NCBI GenBank assembly: GCA_964443135.1
Contig: CAYUBQ010000003.1
Span: forward strand, 67,606 to 131,605
DNA length: 64,000 nucleotides
Direction of reading: 5' to 3'
DNA from: JAIPEI01 sp964443135
GTDB taxonomy: Bacteria; Desulfobacterota; DSM-4660; Desulfatiglandales; HGW-15
This document shows, one piece after another, positions 15,163-23,088 of the stretch. Each line of letters opens with the position of its first letter. Position 1 is the stretch's first letter. The position numbers and the translations under genes were made by a program. The notes under the pieces are model-generated. The model was not told the DNA's origin. It searched no databases and saw only the letters and a list, made by a program, of their open reading frames with translations.

Positions 15163-16533
15163 TCAGTTTGTCGTTTTCCGGTCCCGCAGGAACAGGAAGA
15201 CGATCAGTCGGTACAGGATCAGGAGCACAAATAGAACGAGCAGAAGCGCAAAGGCGCGCCAGAAGAACGCATCCATCACGACTTGGCTCTGATCGGCGGC
15301 CGTCGCGATACGTCCGTCGACCGACTCGTTGACATGCTGCATCCTGTCTTCCAACTCTGGTGAGTCAAGCAACTGTTCCGTTCTTGTGAGCAGTTCGTTC
15401 ATGTGCTCCGTGGCGTGCGTCACTTCCTCGACGGCCTGCTCATATTCGCGGATGTCAAAGGGACGTGGTCGGATCTCCGTTTTCCATCGGTCCCAGGCAT
15501 CGAACCGGGCGAACAGCTCCTGGCCCGTGTGAAGTGCTTGTTTCAGCGAGTTGCTCAACGGTATCAGTGAGTCGGCGAATCCATTCGCCTGGTCGAGTGC
15601 GTCCCGCACGTTGGCGATTGTCTTATCCGCGTGTTGCAAACGCTCATCGACCCCGTGGAGGATGGCTTTCCGTTCAGTGGCGACATTCGCCGGAAGCTGC
15701 TCGATCTGATCGGTCAATCGATGTATGTCGTCAAGAGCCGTGTCGAGTTCCGGCGTGGCGACCCACTCGTCCTTAACGGCAGTGGTCTGCCACCGGAGCA
15801 GCGTGGGCGCGCGCTTGAGCCAATGGAACATACGATCGCCGAGGAGGCGCGCCTCGTCGACGGCCTGGCCCGCCTCCTCGATCCCGGCGAAGAGGCCGCG
15901 GGCCTCAAGCACCTCGGCTGCCGCGGATCTGCCCCGCCCGAGGGCAAAGTTCGAGAAGCGAACAAACGAGGCGCGAACCATTTCCGGGTTCTCCTGCCGC
16001 CACTCCCGCAGCAGCGACTTCAGAGTGTCGAGTTGATCGGTGGTAAGCACCCGCGCGGCAAGCGTCCAAGACTCTTCTCTGGCGCGAGCCAAGGCATCGG
16101 CCAGCTTCTGGCCTCGCTTGCCGAACACCGCGACAGCCCTATCATCGTCGTCCCACACCCGACTTACCAATGCGGTGACCACCACGAGGTCGAGCATACG
16201 CGTGAAGGGGTCGGGATTGCTGGCGATGTCGTAGACATTGGTCGCGTTGTCCACGAGAAGCACCTGTGCCGCTCGGCGCTGCGCTGGATCCGAACTGTTC
16301 TCCTTCAGAGCATGGCAGACGGAATAAAGCAGGCCGACGTAGCGATCGGCGAAGGCACGGGTGAGTCCGTCCAGTTCGTCCGCCGTAATTCGCTCGCCAG
16401 CCTCGGCCCCGCCGAACTCACGGTCGGTTTTCTCTTCGAGGCCTCGCTGCGACGCGCTACATCCTCCGCACAGGAGCACTACGTGAACAATCGCCAACAG
16501 TGCGACGATGGGAAGCGAGGATTGAAGGGTCAT
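15163..16533 (-). CDS. Hypothetical lipoprotein with coiled coil and C-terminal membrane helix
   Basis: A 456-residue protein starting at an ATG (16533) with GGAGG 5 nt upstream. It has a lipoprotein-type signal peptide (IVHVVLLCGGC near residue 29), a long mostly helical body, and a strong hydrophobic helix near the C-terminus (FALLLVLFVLLILYRLIVFLFL) followed by a basic end. The middle (IHRLTDQIEQL to EEVTHATEHMNELLTRTEQL) looks like coiled coil. Hand counts of two lines give 55-58% GC, below the ~65% of neighbours, and it is flanked by a REP hairpin and a transposase remnant, which suggests transfer. No function recognised. Confidence 0.7.
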   Translation of the reverse strand: MTLQSSLPIVALLAIVHVVLLCGGCSASQRGLEEKTDREFGGAEAGERITADELDGLTRAFADRYVGLLYSVCHALKENSSDPAQRRAAQVLLVDNATNVYDIASNPDPFTRMLDLVVVTALVSRVWDDDDRAVAVFGKRGQKLADALARAREESWTLAARVLTTDQLDTLKSLLREWRQENPEMVRASFVRFSNFALGRGRSAAAEVLEARGLFAGIEEAGQAVDEARLLGDRMFHWLKRAPTLLRWQTTAVKDEWVATPELDTALDDIHRLTDQIEQLPANVATERKAILHGVDERLQHADKTIANVRDALDQANGFADSLIPLSNSLKQALHTGQELFARFDAWDRWKTEIRPRPFDIREYEQAVEEVTHATEHMNELLTRTEQLLDSPELEDRMQHVNESVDGRIATAADQSQVVMDAFFWRAFALLLVLFVLLILYRLIVFLFLRDRKTTN

Positions 16534-16611
16534 CGAGCCCTCCAGCTGAAATGGTGCCGTGTCATTCTCCAATTCTCGGGTACAGCCGTCTCGGTTTTGC
16601 TCGCGCGGCTC

Positions 16612-16761
16612 CCGGGGTGAACTGGCAACGGCGACCTCCGCCATCTGGAAGGTGGCATACCGAGCATGCCGTACCACCTTGGCCCTGATCTTGATCAGCT
16701 TCTCCCGCAGCGTGCGGTCCACCGGATCACCTGCCACCGCTGAGAAGACCTGCCTCCCGTG
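16612..16761 (-). pseudogene. C-terminal remnant of an IS1380-type DDE transposase
   Basis: Reading the minus strand after the SDR stop codon gives about 50 residues containing RTLREKLIKIRAKVVRHARY and ATFQMAEVAVAS. This closely follows the end of DDE transposases of the IS1380 group (REKLIKIGAKVVRHARY then VTFQMAEVAVP). Only the tail remains and it runs in the same frame as both the SDR gene before it and the lipoprotein gene after it. It is a dead insertion-sequence fragment. Confidence 0.65.
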
Positions 16762-17457
16762 CTACCAGGGCATGGGCGTGCCGTCGTACTTGACGAACGT
16801 CCCCGTGTCCCGGTCCAGGCTGAACCCCTCGACGATGCGGCGCATGCCGCGGACGCTCTCCTCGGGCGTGATGCCGTGGCGGGGCCCCATGCGGGTGTTC
16901 ACCCCGCCGGGGTGGAGCAGGAGCACGCCCACCCCGCGGGGCTTCAGCTTGACGGCGAGCCCCTGCATGGCCGCGTTGAGCGCGGCCTTGCTGGAGCGGT
17001 AGTAGTAGCTCCCCGGGTCCCGAATGTCGGCGATGCTTCCCATGTGGCTGCTCACGGCCACGATGAGCCGCTTCCCGCTCCGGGCGATGTTCTCGAGGAG
17101 CCGCTCGGCCACCCGCACCGTACCCAGGGTGTTGACCTCCAGGGTGCGCAGCCAGTCGTGGTAGCAGAGGGAGCCGAACTCGGCGACGTTCTTCTCCAAA
17201 TAGACCCCGGCGTTTCCCATGAGAATGTCCACGGGCTCCTCCTCCAACTCCCAGCAGAGCGCCCGGATGTCCTCGGAGGCGGTGACGTCCAGGCGATGGA
17301 CGCTGAGGCTGTGGTGCTTCTTCTCGAGCCCTCGAAGGGACCGTGCCTCCGCGGGGTGACGGCAGGTGGCGAACACCCGCCAGCCCTCTTCGGCGTACTG
17401 GCGGGCCCACTCGAGGCCCAGCCCCCGGTTGGCGCCTGTGACGAGCATGCTCGGCAT
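16762..17457 (-). CDS. Short-chain dehydrogenase/reductase (SDR)
   Basis: A 231-residue classical SDR: NAD(P) site TGANRGLGLEWARQ at residues 6-19, the DV motif HRLDVTASED, NAGVYLE near 78, catalytic Ser in VAVSSHMGSIAD, and the YxxxK pair in YYYRSSKAALNA. Chosen start is the ATG at 17457 (MPSML), with GGAGGGAGA upstream; a Met at residue 4 is an alternative. The substrate is not predictable. It lies 41 nt after the selenoprotein gene and ends the GAPDH-transketolase operon. Confidence 0.9.
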   Translation of the reverse strand: MPSMLVTGANRGLGLEWARQYAEEGWRVFATCRHPAEARSLRGLEKKHHSLSVHRLDVTASEDIRALCWELEEEPVDILMGNAGVYLEKNVAEFGSLCYHDWLRTLEVNTLGTVRVAERLLENIARSGKRLIVAVSSHMGSIADIRDPGSYYYRSSKAALNAAMQGLAVKLKPRGVGVLLLHPGGVNTRMGPRHGITPEESVRGMRRIVEGFSLDRDTGTFVKYDGTPMPW

Positions 17458-17498
17458 GAGACATCTCCCTCCGGCCGGTGGCGGCCGGGGCTCGGGTG

Positions 17499-18149
17499 TC
17501 AGGTTTTCAGCTTCTCGAGCGCCTCGAAGGTGTCGGCCGGCTCGGGACGCCGGGTGTGGTCCGGGTTGATGCGGGCGTAGCGGATGATCCGGTCCCGGTC
17601 GACGATATACCTCGCGGGCATGGGCAGCCGCCAGGAGACGTCCCCGTTGTACTTCGCCAGGTCGATGCCCATGTCCAGATACACCTCCCGCAGGTCGTCC
17701 GGCACCGTGTAGACCAGCCCGTAGGCGTCGGCCGTCCGGTTCCCGGGGTCGCTCAGGAGCTCCATGGTGAAGCCTTTCTCCTCCTTGAATGCCCGGACGT
17801 GCTCCTCGGTCTGCGGGGAGATCATCACCAGGGACGCCCCGAGGTTGTCGAAGCGGAACCGGGCTTCCTCCAGAGCTTCCAGCTCCAGGTTGCAGAAGGG
17901 TCACCAGCGTCCCCGGTAGAAGCCCAGGACTACCGGCCTTCGGTCGAGGGCCGTGCGGAGGTTCACCGGGCGGCCTTCGGCGTTGTTCAGGGTGAAGTCC
18001 GGAGCCGTGTCCCCCTCGCCGAGGGCCCGGTCGGCCGCCCCGGACTCGAAGAGGGCCTTGACGGCCCGTCCCGTGACCTCCTGCTTCTCCTGCGGGGCGG
18101 ACTCCTGGAACTCCTTCTTCTTGGCCTCGATCTTCTCCTGCAGGCTCAT
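17499..18149 (-). CDS. Peroxiredoxin-like selenoprotein (AhpC/TSA family, in-frame UGA = Sec)
   Basis: The frame from ATG 18149 reads 82 residues to a TGA at 17901-17903 and then continues in the same frame to 17499, giving 216 residues. The junction is GFYRGRW-(TGA)-PFCNLELEAL; relatives have Cys at this place (RGxWCPyC), the peroxidatic residue, so TGA very likely encodes selenocysteine 83, with a resolving Cys at 86. Upstream, PDFTLNNAEGRPVNL is the usual Prx entry motif. A SECIS-like hairpin follows the TGA. The ATG overlaps the transketolase stop (ATGA). Expected activity: reduction of peroxides by thiols in the cytoplasm. Confidence 0.88.
17870..17889 (-). promoter_or_regulatory. Putative bacterial SECIS hairpin
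   Basis: Starting 12 nt after the TGA, the minus strand reads CC-TG-GAGCT-GGA-AGCTC-T-GG: a 5-bp perfect stem capped by a GGA loop, extended by two G-C pairs. The loop is 21-23 nt past the UGA, inside the distance used by bacterial SelB-binding SECIS elements, and has the expected G in the apical loop. Assigned by eye. Confidence 0.6.
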
Positions 18150-20011
18150 ACGCTCTCCTCCGATCCCTCCTGGTCTCCGGGTCGTGCGACGATCGCCTTC
18201 ACGGTCTCCACGATCGCCCCCCTGGAGATGTCCTGGTCGTCCAGCAGCTCCTCGGGCCGGCCGCTCCTGGGGGTCTTGCGGACCGCCAGGATGTGGAGCC
18301 TCGCGCCGGGGACGGCTGCGGCCACCGCCTCGCCCAGGCCGCCTTCGGCGTAGTGGTCCTCCACGGTCACCAGGGCAGGGGTCTCCTCCGCGGCCCTCCG
18401 AAGGGTGTCGCGGTCCACGGGCTTGACGCTGTAGAGGTCGATGACCCGCACGGCGATCCCCTCCTCGGCGAGGAGATCCGCCGCGGCCAGGGACTCGTGC
18501 AGGGTGATCCCGGCGGCCGCTACGGTCGCGGCGTCGTTTCCGCTGCGGCGCAGGACCTTGCTCCCCCCCACGGGAAACGCCACGTCGGCCCCGTAGATGA
18601 CCGGGGTCTTGCCCCTGGTGGTCCTGAGGTAGACGATTCCCTCCCAGCGTGCGGCCTCTTCCACCAGCCGCTCGGTGGCGACCGCGTCCGCCGGGTAGAG
18701 GACGGCGGCGCCGGGCAGGGTCCGGAACATGGCCAGATCCTCGAGTCCCATCTGGGACGGCCCGTCCTCCCCGATGGAGACCCCGGCGTGGGATCCCACG
18801 AAGACGATGTGCGCCTCGGAGTACCGGCTCATGCGGATCTGGTCGAAGGCGCGTGTGAAGAAGGCGGCGAAGGTGGAGACGAAGGGGACCTTGTGCCGGG
18901 AGGCCAGGCCGAGGGCCGCGCCCACCATGTTCTGCTCGGCCACGTACATCTCGAAGAACCGCTCGGGGTGACGATCCTTGAAGGCTGCGGACTTGGTGGA
19001 GTTGCTCACCTCCCCGTCGAGGCAGACCATGTCCGGGTAGCGGGGGTACAGGCGCACGAGGGCGTTGCCGTATGCGGTCCGCGTGGCCACCGGGGTCTCC
19101 TGCGCATAGCTCGGCTCCTCCGGGATCCCTCCTTTCAGGGCCTCCGGGGCCAGATCCTCGGGAGGGAGAAGCGCCCCCCGCACCGACACGTCGACGGGGC
19201 CCAGCTCCCCGAGTGCCCGGTCCAAATCCTCCTCCCCGAGGGCCTTGCCGTGCCATCCGTTTTGGTCCTCCACGAAGGAGACGCCTTTGCCCTTGACGGT
19301 CCTGGCGATGATCAGGGTGGGGCGCCCCAGGGTCCCGGCCGCCTTTCGGTACGCCTCCAGGATGTCCGGGAGGGAGTGGCCGTCCACGAGGACGGTCTCC
19401 CACCCGAAGGCGGAGATCCTGCGCTCGTAGGCCTCCAGGTCGTGGCCGTAGAGGGTCTCCCCCCGCTGCCCCAGCCGGTTCACGTCCAGGACGGCCGTCA
19501 GGTTGTCGAGCTCGTAGTGGGCGGCGATCTGGACCGCCTCCCACTGGGAGCCCTCGGCCATCTCGCTGTCCCCGAGGAGCACGAAGGTGCGGTAGGGGAG
19601 CCGGTCCAGGAAGCGGGCGTTCAGGGCGAGCCCCAGCCCCACGGAAAGCCCCTGGCCCAGGGAGCCCGTGGCCGCGTCCACGTAAGGGAAGCGGGGCGTG
19701 GGGTGCCCCTCCAGCGGGCTTCCGAACGACCGGTAGGTGAACAGCTCCTCCCGCCGCACCGCTCCGGCCGCGGCCCACAGGGCGTAGAGAAGGGGAGAGG
19801 CGTGGCCCTTGGAAAAGACCAGGCGGTCGTTGTTCGGGTGCTCGGGCCGGTCCACGTCGTAACGAAAGGTCCCCCCGAACAGGAGCCCGACCATGAGGTC
19901 CGCCGCGGAAAGGCTCGACGTGGGGTGACCGGAGCCGGCGCGGCTGGTGGCCACCAGGATGTCGTGGCGCACCAGCCGGGCGATCTCCGACAGATGGTCG
20001 ATCGATCTCAT
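18146..20011 (-). CDS. tkt: Transketolase
   Basis: A 621-residue full-length transketolase. The thiamine-diphosphate region is clear (GHPTSSLSAADLMVGL near residue 29, FSKGHASPLLYAL, GDSEMAEGSQWEA, TVKGKGVSFVEDQ), as are the pyrimidine-binding domain with Glu in FEMYVAEQNMVGAALGLA near 370 and the C-terminal domain. It swaps two-carbon units in the non-oxidative pentose phosphate pathway. It overlaps the GAPDH stop by 4 nt and the selenoprotein start by 4 nt, so the three genes are translationally coupled. Confidence 0.94.
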   Translation of the reverse strand: MRSIDHLSEIARLVRHDILVATSRAGSGHPTSSLSAADLMVGLLFGGTFRYDVDRPEHPNNDRLVFSKGHASPLLYALWAAAGAVRREELFTYRSFGSPLEGHPTPRFPYVDAATGSLGQGLSVGLGLALNARFLDRLPYRTFVLLGDSEMAEGSQWEAVQIAAHYELDNLTAVLDVNRLGQRGETLYGHDLEAYERRISAFGWETVLVDGHSLPDILEAYRKAAGTLGRPTLIIARTVKGKGVSFVEDQNGWHGKALGEEDLDRALGELGPVDVSVRGALLPPEDLAPEALKGGIPEEPSYAQETPVATRTAYGNALVRLYPRYPDMVCLDGEVSNSTKSAAFKDRHPERFFEMYVAEQNMVGAALGLASRHKVPFVSTFAAFFTRAFDQIRMSRYSEAHIVFVGSHAGVSIGEDGPSQMGLEDLAMFRTLPGAAVLYPADAVATERLVEEAARWEGIVYLRTTRGKTPVIYGADVAFPVGGSKVLRRSGNDAATVAAAGITLHESLAAADLLAEEGIAVRVIDLYSVKPVDRDTLRRAAEETPALVTVEDHYAEGGLGEAVAAAVPGARLHILAVRKTPRSGRPEELLDDQDISRGAIVETVKAIVARPGDQEGSEESV

Positions 20012-21303
20012 GGCGCGCCTTCCCCGAGCCCCCTGGCGAGGGCCAGGGTCCGCTCCCCGAGCATGTGGGTGAACGAGCCCAGCTCGTTGTCGTACCAGCC
20101 GTACACCACCACCTGGTTCACCGGCGCCTCCACCGTGCACCCCTCCCCCTCAAACGAGCCTTCCGGGGAGATGCGGCAGCCGGGCGTGACCGAGACCCGC
20201 ACCTTGCCGCGCTGGACGCGCGTCTCCCGCCCCTCGACCACGGCCGCGGCCGCGGTCCCGATGATGTCGGAGCTGACGTTCTGGGAGTCGGAGTAGGAGA
20301 GGTAAGGGCTCAGGTAGCCGTTGGCCGCGTTTCGGTACATCTCGTTGACGCCCTCGCGGGAGACCGGCCGCTCCGGGTCGTCCTGGAAATTCACCATCAG
20401 GATCACGATGGAGCCCGTGGTGTTGGGGACCCTCACGGCCTCGGCCACGAAGTCGATCTGCTCCATCTCGGGGATCACCAGGGCGGCGGCCTTGGCCGCG
20501 CCGGTACTGGTCAGGATGATGTTGTCCAGAACGGCCCGATTCTTCCGGAGATCGCTCTTCCCCGCCTTGGGGAGGCTGTCCAGCACCCCCTGGGTGGAGG
20601 TGGCCGCGTGGACGGTCACCATGGAAGCCCCCAGGACGGGCTTGATGCCGAAGCGGTCCAGGATCGTCTTCATCAGGAAGGCCAGACAGGTGGTCGTGCA
20701 GGAGGCCGTGGAGACGATGTCGTGCCGCGCCGGGTCGTAGGCCTCGTCGTTGATCCCCTGGATGGTGGTGACGGCGTCCTCGGGCATTCCCCCGGACTCG
20801 TCCTTGATCTTGAAGGGGGCCGAGAGCACCACCTTCCGGGCCCCCGCCTCCAGGTGCCCCCGCAGCGCACCCTTGGGGGCGTCGGCCGGTACGGTGGGAT
20901 CCCGGAAGACCCCGGTGCAGTCCACCACCAGGGAGACGCCCTGCCCGGACCAGTCGATCTCCCTGGGGTTCCGGTCCTTTCTGAGGACGGTCACCGGGGT
21001 GCCGTTGACCCGCATGGTCCCGGCCGACTCGTCCAGCTCCTCGATGACCGGTCCGCCCCGGAAGCCGTGGATGTAGCGGCCCAGGGGGCCGTAGGTGCTG
21101 TCGCGGGCCAGGTAGTCGGCGATGTCCTCGAGACCCTGTCCCGCCTCGCGGCCGATGTTCACCACGATGCGCTCGAAAGAGCCCCGCGCCGCGTGATGCC
21201 AGAGCAGGAGCTTCCCGATCCGGCCCATGCCGTTGATTCCGAGAGGCATGGCAAGGGGGGGCTGGATTTGGGAGAACACGGGATGATCCTTGGCGTCGAG
21301 CAT
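20008..21303 (-). CDS. Glyceraldehyde-3-phosphate dehydrogenase family protein
   Basis: A 431-residue protein, about 95 residues longer than ordinary GAPDH. The NAD site GINGMGRIGKLLL starts near residue 24 rather than 1, and the catalytic Cys lies in STASCTTTCLAFLMK with TVHAATSTQG after it; the C-terminal WYDNELGSFTHM is also diagnostic. Longer forms like this exist in several proteobacteria as a second GAPDH. The reaction is the reversible oxidation of glyceraldehyde-3-phosphate to 1,3-bisphosphoglycerate. The ATG at 21303 has AAGGAGG 5 nt upstream. It heads the transketolase/selenoprotein/SDR operon. Confidence 0.93.
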   Translation of the reverse strand: MLDAKDHPVFSQIQPPLAMPLGINGMGRIGKLLLWHHAARGSFERIVVNIGREAGQGLEDIADYLARDSTYGPLGRYIHGFRGGPVIEELDESAGTMRVNGTPVTVLRKDRNPREIDWSGQGVSLVVDCTGVFRDPTVPADAPKGALRGHLEAGARKVVLSAPFKIKDESGGMPEDAVTTIQGINDEAYDPARHDIVSTASCTTTCLAFLMKTILDRFGIKPVLGASMVTVHAATSTQGVLDSLPKAGKSDLRKNRAVLDNIILTSTGAAKAAALVIPEMEQIDFVAEAVRVPNTTGSIVILMVNFQDDPERPVSREGVNEMYRNAANGYLSPYLSYSDSQNVSSDIIGTAAAAVVEGRETRVQRGKVRVSVTPGCRISPEGSFEGEGCTVEAPVNQVVVYGWYDNELGSFTHMLGERTLALARGLGEGAP

Positions 21304-21375
21304 CTCAACCTCCTTGTCGGGGCGCGGCGTCGTCGTCCGGACCGACTGGAACCGATGCGCTGCGCCGCAGTTCAC

Positions 21376-21413
21376 GGAAAAAGCCCGGCCCGTCGCCGGT
21401 GCCGGGCTTTTCC
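21376..21413 (-). terminator. Rho-independent terminator
   Basis: On the minus strand, AAAAGCCCGGC pairs with GCCGGGCTTTT across an 11-nt loop, and a T5 run belongs to the 3' arm. It lies 24 nt after the stop of the 67-residue gene and separates it from GAPDH. Confidence 0.75.
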
Positions 21414-21436
21414 GCCTCGTTCGAACTGGGACCGGT

Positions 21437-21640
21437 TTACGAGGTGCTTTCCGATTTGGAGAAGTGGAGCTTCCCTTCCCCAGGAACGCTCTTGGGATCC
21501 AACAGCCGGGACGCGTCGTCCACACAGTTGGACTTCTCCTCCTCGCTCACGGAGTTGGGGTCCCGGAGCGCTCCCATGTCGCACAGAAAGCGGTTTCCTG
21601 CGTTGTCCTTCACCCAGACCATCGGTTCGTCGCTTGCCAT
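21437..21640 (-). CDS. Small conserved-looking protein, unknown function
   Basis: A 67-residue acidic protein (ATG at 21640 with AAAGGAG 6 nt upstream). It contains a VWVKDNAGNRFLCDMGAL beta-hairpin-like start with one Cys, then NPNSVSEEEKSNCVDDASR-like acidic helix with a second Cys. No family recognised with confidence. It is followed by its own terminator and is separated from the rubrerythrin operon upstream by a repeat element. Confidence 0.6.
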   Translation of the reverse strand: MASDEPMVWVKDNAGNRFLCDMGALRDPNSVSEEEKSNCVDDASRLLDPKSVPGEGKLHFSKSESTS

Positions 21641-21685
21641 GACATGCTCCTTTCTTTTGTCTTCGGGGTTTTCGCAGTTACCCGT

Positions 21686-21713
21686 CCCCGCCGTGAAAGC
21701 GTCTCCGGCGGGG
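21686..21713. terminator. Hairpin upstream of small gene
   Basis: CCCCGCCG and CGGCGGGG pair across a 12-nt loop. It lies between the repeat element and the 67-residue gene and could end transcription from the rubrerythrin/P460 operon. No clear T run. Confidence 0.35.
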
Positions 21714-21760
21714 GGTTCTCTTGTTTTGATTGCCTCGTCAAACGGACATGACCGGAGTCC

Positions 21761-21877
21761 GGTCACCCCGCTGATGAAAACCGGGTGTTTTCGTAGGGCG
21801 GGGTTTTACACCACGCCGTGCTTGTCGCAAGCCTTGCGGCGGCATGTGAGGCCCACCGCGGGGCATTTTCACGGTGA
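21761..21877. repeat. Dispersed repeat B, copy 1
   Basis: About 117 bp beginning GGTCACCCCGCTGATGAAAA and containing GTAGGGCGGGGTTTTACACC, CGTGCTTGTCGCAAGCCTTG and TTTTCACGGT. The same series of blocks, in the same order and orientation, occurs at 56090-56220. It is intergenic in both places. Confidence 0.75.
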
Positions 21878-21949
21878 ACAGTACCCGTTCACCGGGCTCG
21901 GCGCCCATGGGGTCCGGGCCGTATTCGCGCCTCGAGGCCCATGTAACCC

Positions 21950-22267
21950 TTACGATGGAAAGGGGTGCTCCGACTTGAACATAAAGATGTACGCTCCGTG
22001 GTTCACGTTCACCGTGAGGTTGCCCCCGTGGGACTTGGCATAGTTCACCCACCCCGGGTCGCCGCCCTCCTCCTCGCAGCTCTCCTCCGGCGAGGCCTTG
22101 CCGCTGCTCCGGTCGTACCAGGCCAAAAGCATGGGGTCGCTGTCGTATTTCCTCACCCTGTGGAGGGCGGCCTCGCGAGCGGTTTCGAAGTCCAGGTTCT
22201 TTTCGTCGATGTTCTCGAAGGTTTCCCCGGGAAAATCGACCTGCTCGACGGGCTTGCTGGTGGCCAT
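21950..22267 (-). CDS. Conserved small protein, AF1514-like
   Basis: A 105-residue acidic protein: VDFPGETFENIDEKNLDF, then a helix (ETAREAALHRVRKY) and a C-terminal part with DPMLLAWYDRSSGKASPEES, a Cys, GWVNYAKSHGGNLTVNVNHG and YIFMF. The MLLAWYDRxSGK and GGNLxVxVN blocks resemble, from memory, the small AF1514 family of unknown function. GGAGG lies 9 nt before the ATG at 22267. It is the last gene of the rubrerythrin/P460 operon. Confidence 0.6.
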   Translation of the reverse strand: MATSKPVEQVDFPGETFENIDEKNLDFETAREAALHRVRKYDSDPMLLAWYDRSSGKASPEESCEEEGGDPGWVNYAKSHGGNLTVNVNHGAYIFMFKSEHPFPS

Positions 22268-22312
22268 GACGGTGATCCTCCTTTTCGGTTTGCTCTCGGC
22301 CCGCCCCGGGCT

Positions 22313-22801
22313 CTACCTGGGCTGGCTGAAGATGTAGTCCTGGTTCTTCTTCACGCTGTGACACTCGATGCAGCCGTCGACCTTGCCCTCGGCCATGATC
22401 TTTCCGTCCGGTCCGTACTTGGCCCAGAACCAGTCGCCCGCCTCGGGATTGTACCCTTCGACCTTGTACATGGGGGTCACGGCGGCGAGCGTCTCGCGAT
22501 CCTCGGCATAGTTCTCCTTCACCAGGATCGCCCGGTCCGGCAAGGGTTTTCCCTCCTTCGCGGCCCGCACGGCGACGTCGTTGGCATAGAGCCTGAGGTA
22601 GGCCCCGTGGGGGCTTTTCCCCTCGTACATGCCCTCCCAGCCCGGGAACGGTTCCCAGTCCTTGTAGTCATGCGTCTCGGCGATGTAGCTCCAGAGCTCC
22701 TTCCCGTCGGGCGCCGGCATCTTGCCGTGCATGCCCGCCCAGGCGATCTGGATGGCAAGCATCGACGCCAGGGCTGCTCCCACCATCCAAAAACGTTTCA
22801 T
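22313..22801 (-). CDS. Cytochrome P460-family monoheme protein
   Basis: A 162-residue exported protein: signal peptide ending near AIQIAWAG (residue 22), LWSYIAETHDYKDW, GMYEGKSPHGAYLRLYANDVA, VKENYAEDRETLAAVTPMYK and GDWFWAKYGPDGK, and a single heme site GCIECHS near residue 147. This block order matches cytochrome P460-like proteins, relatives of which oxidise hydroxylamine or bind NO in the periplasm. The position of the heme motif close to the C-terminus is typical. It stands in an operon with rubrerythrin, 45 nt before the AF1514-like gene. Confidence 0.85.
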   Translation of the reverse strand: MKRFWMVGAALASMLAIQIAWAGMHGKMPAPDGKELWSYIAETHDYKDWEPFPGWEGMYEGKSPHGAYLRLYANDVAVRAAKEGKPLPDRAILVKENYAEDRETLAAVTPMYKVEGYNPEAGDWFWAKYGPDGKIMAEGKVDGCIECHSVKKNQDYIFSQPR

Positions 22802-22857
22802 GTCGGTCTCCTTTCGTCTGTGATCGGTCCTTCGGTGCCGGTGAACCCGCCGGATCC

Positions 22858-23079
22858 TCAGCTCAGGCCGAAGCCCATGGACGCGTACTCGTCGATCTTT
22901 TCCTTGGCCTCCGGAAGGGTCTTCCCCAGAGACCAGGGCTCCATGAACCCGCCCATCATCAGCTTCCAGCCCTCGGCCTCGTCGTAGAAGATCTCCGCAT
23001 CTTCCTTGCAGGAAACCCCGCACGACTCCCTTCCCACGGCGTTGACCAGGTGCTCCATGAGCTCGTTTTTCCCCTCCAT
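22858..23079 (-). CDS. Small protein of unknown function
   Basis: A 73-residue acidic protein starting MEGKNELMEHLVNAVG with two Cys in SCGVSCKEDAE, an aromatic middle (GWKLMMGGFMEPW) and a helical end. GAGGGGGG precedes the ATG at 23079 and the gene begins 9 nt after the rubrerythrin stop, so it is in that operon. The two spaced Cys could bind a metal or form a disulfide. No family recognised. Confidence 0.65.
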   Translation of the reverse strand: MEGKNELMEHLVNAVGRESCGVSCKEDAEIFYDEAEGWKLMMGGFMEPWSLGKTLPEAKEKIDEYASMGFGLS

Positions 23080-23088
23080 GGCCCCCCC

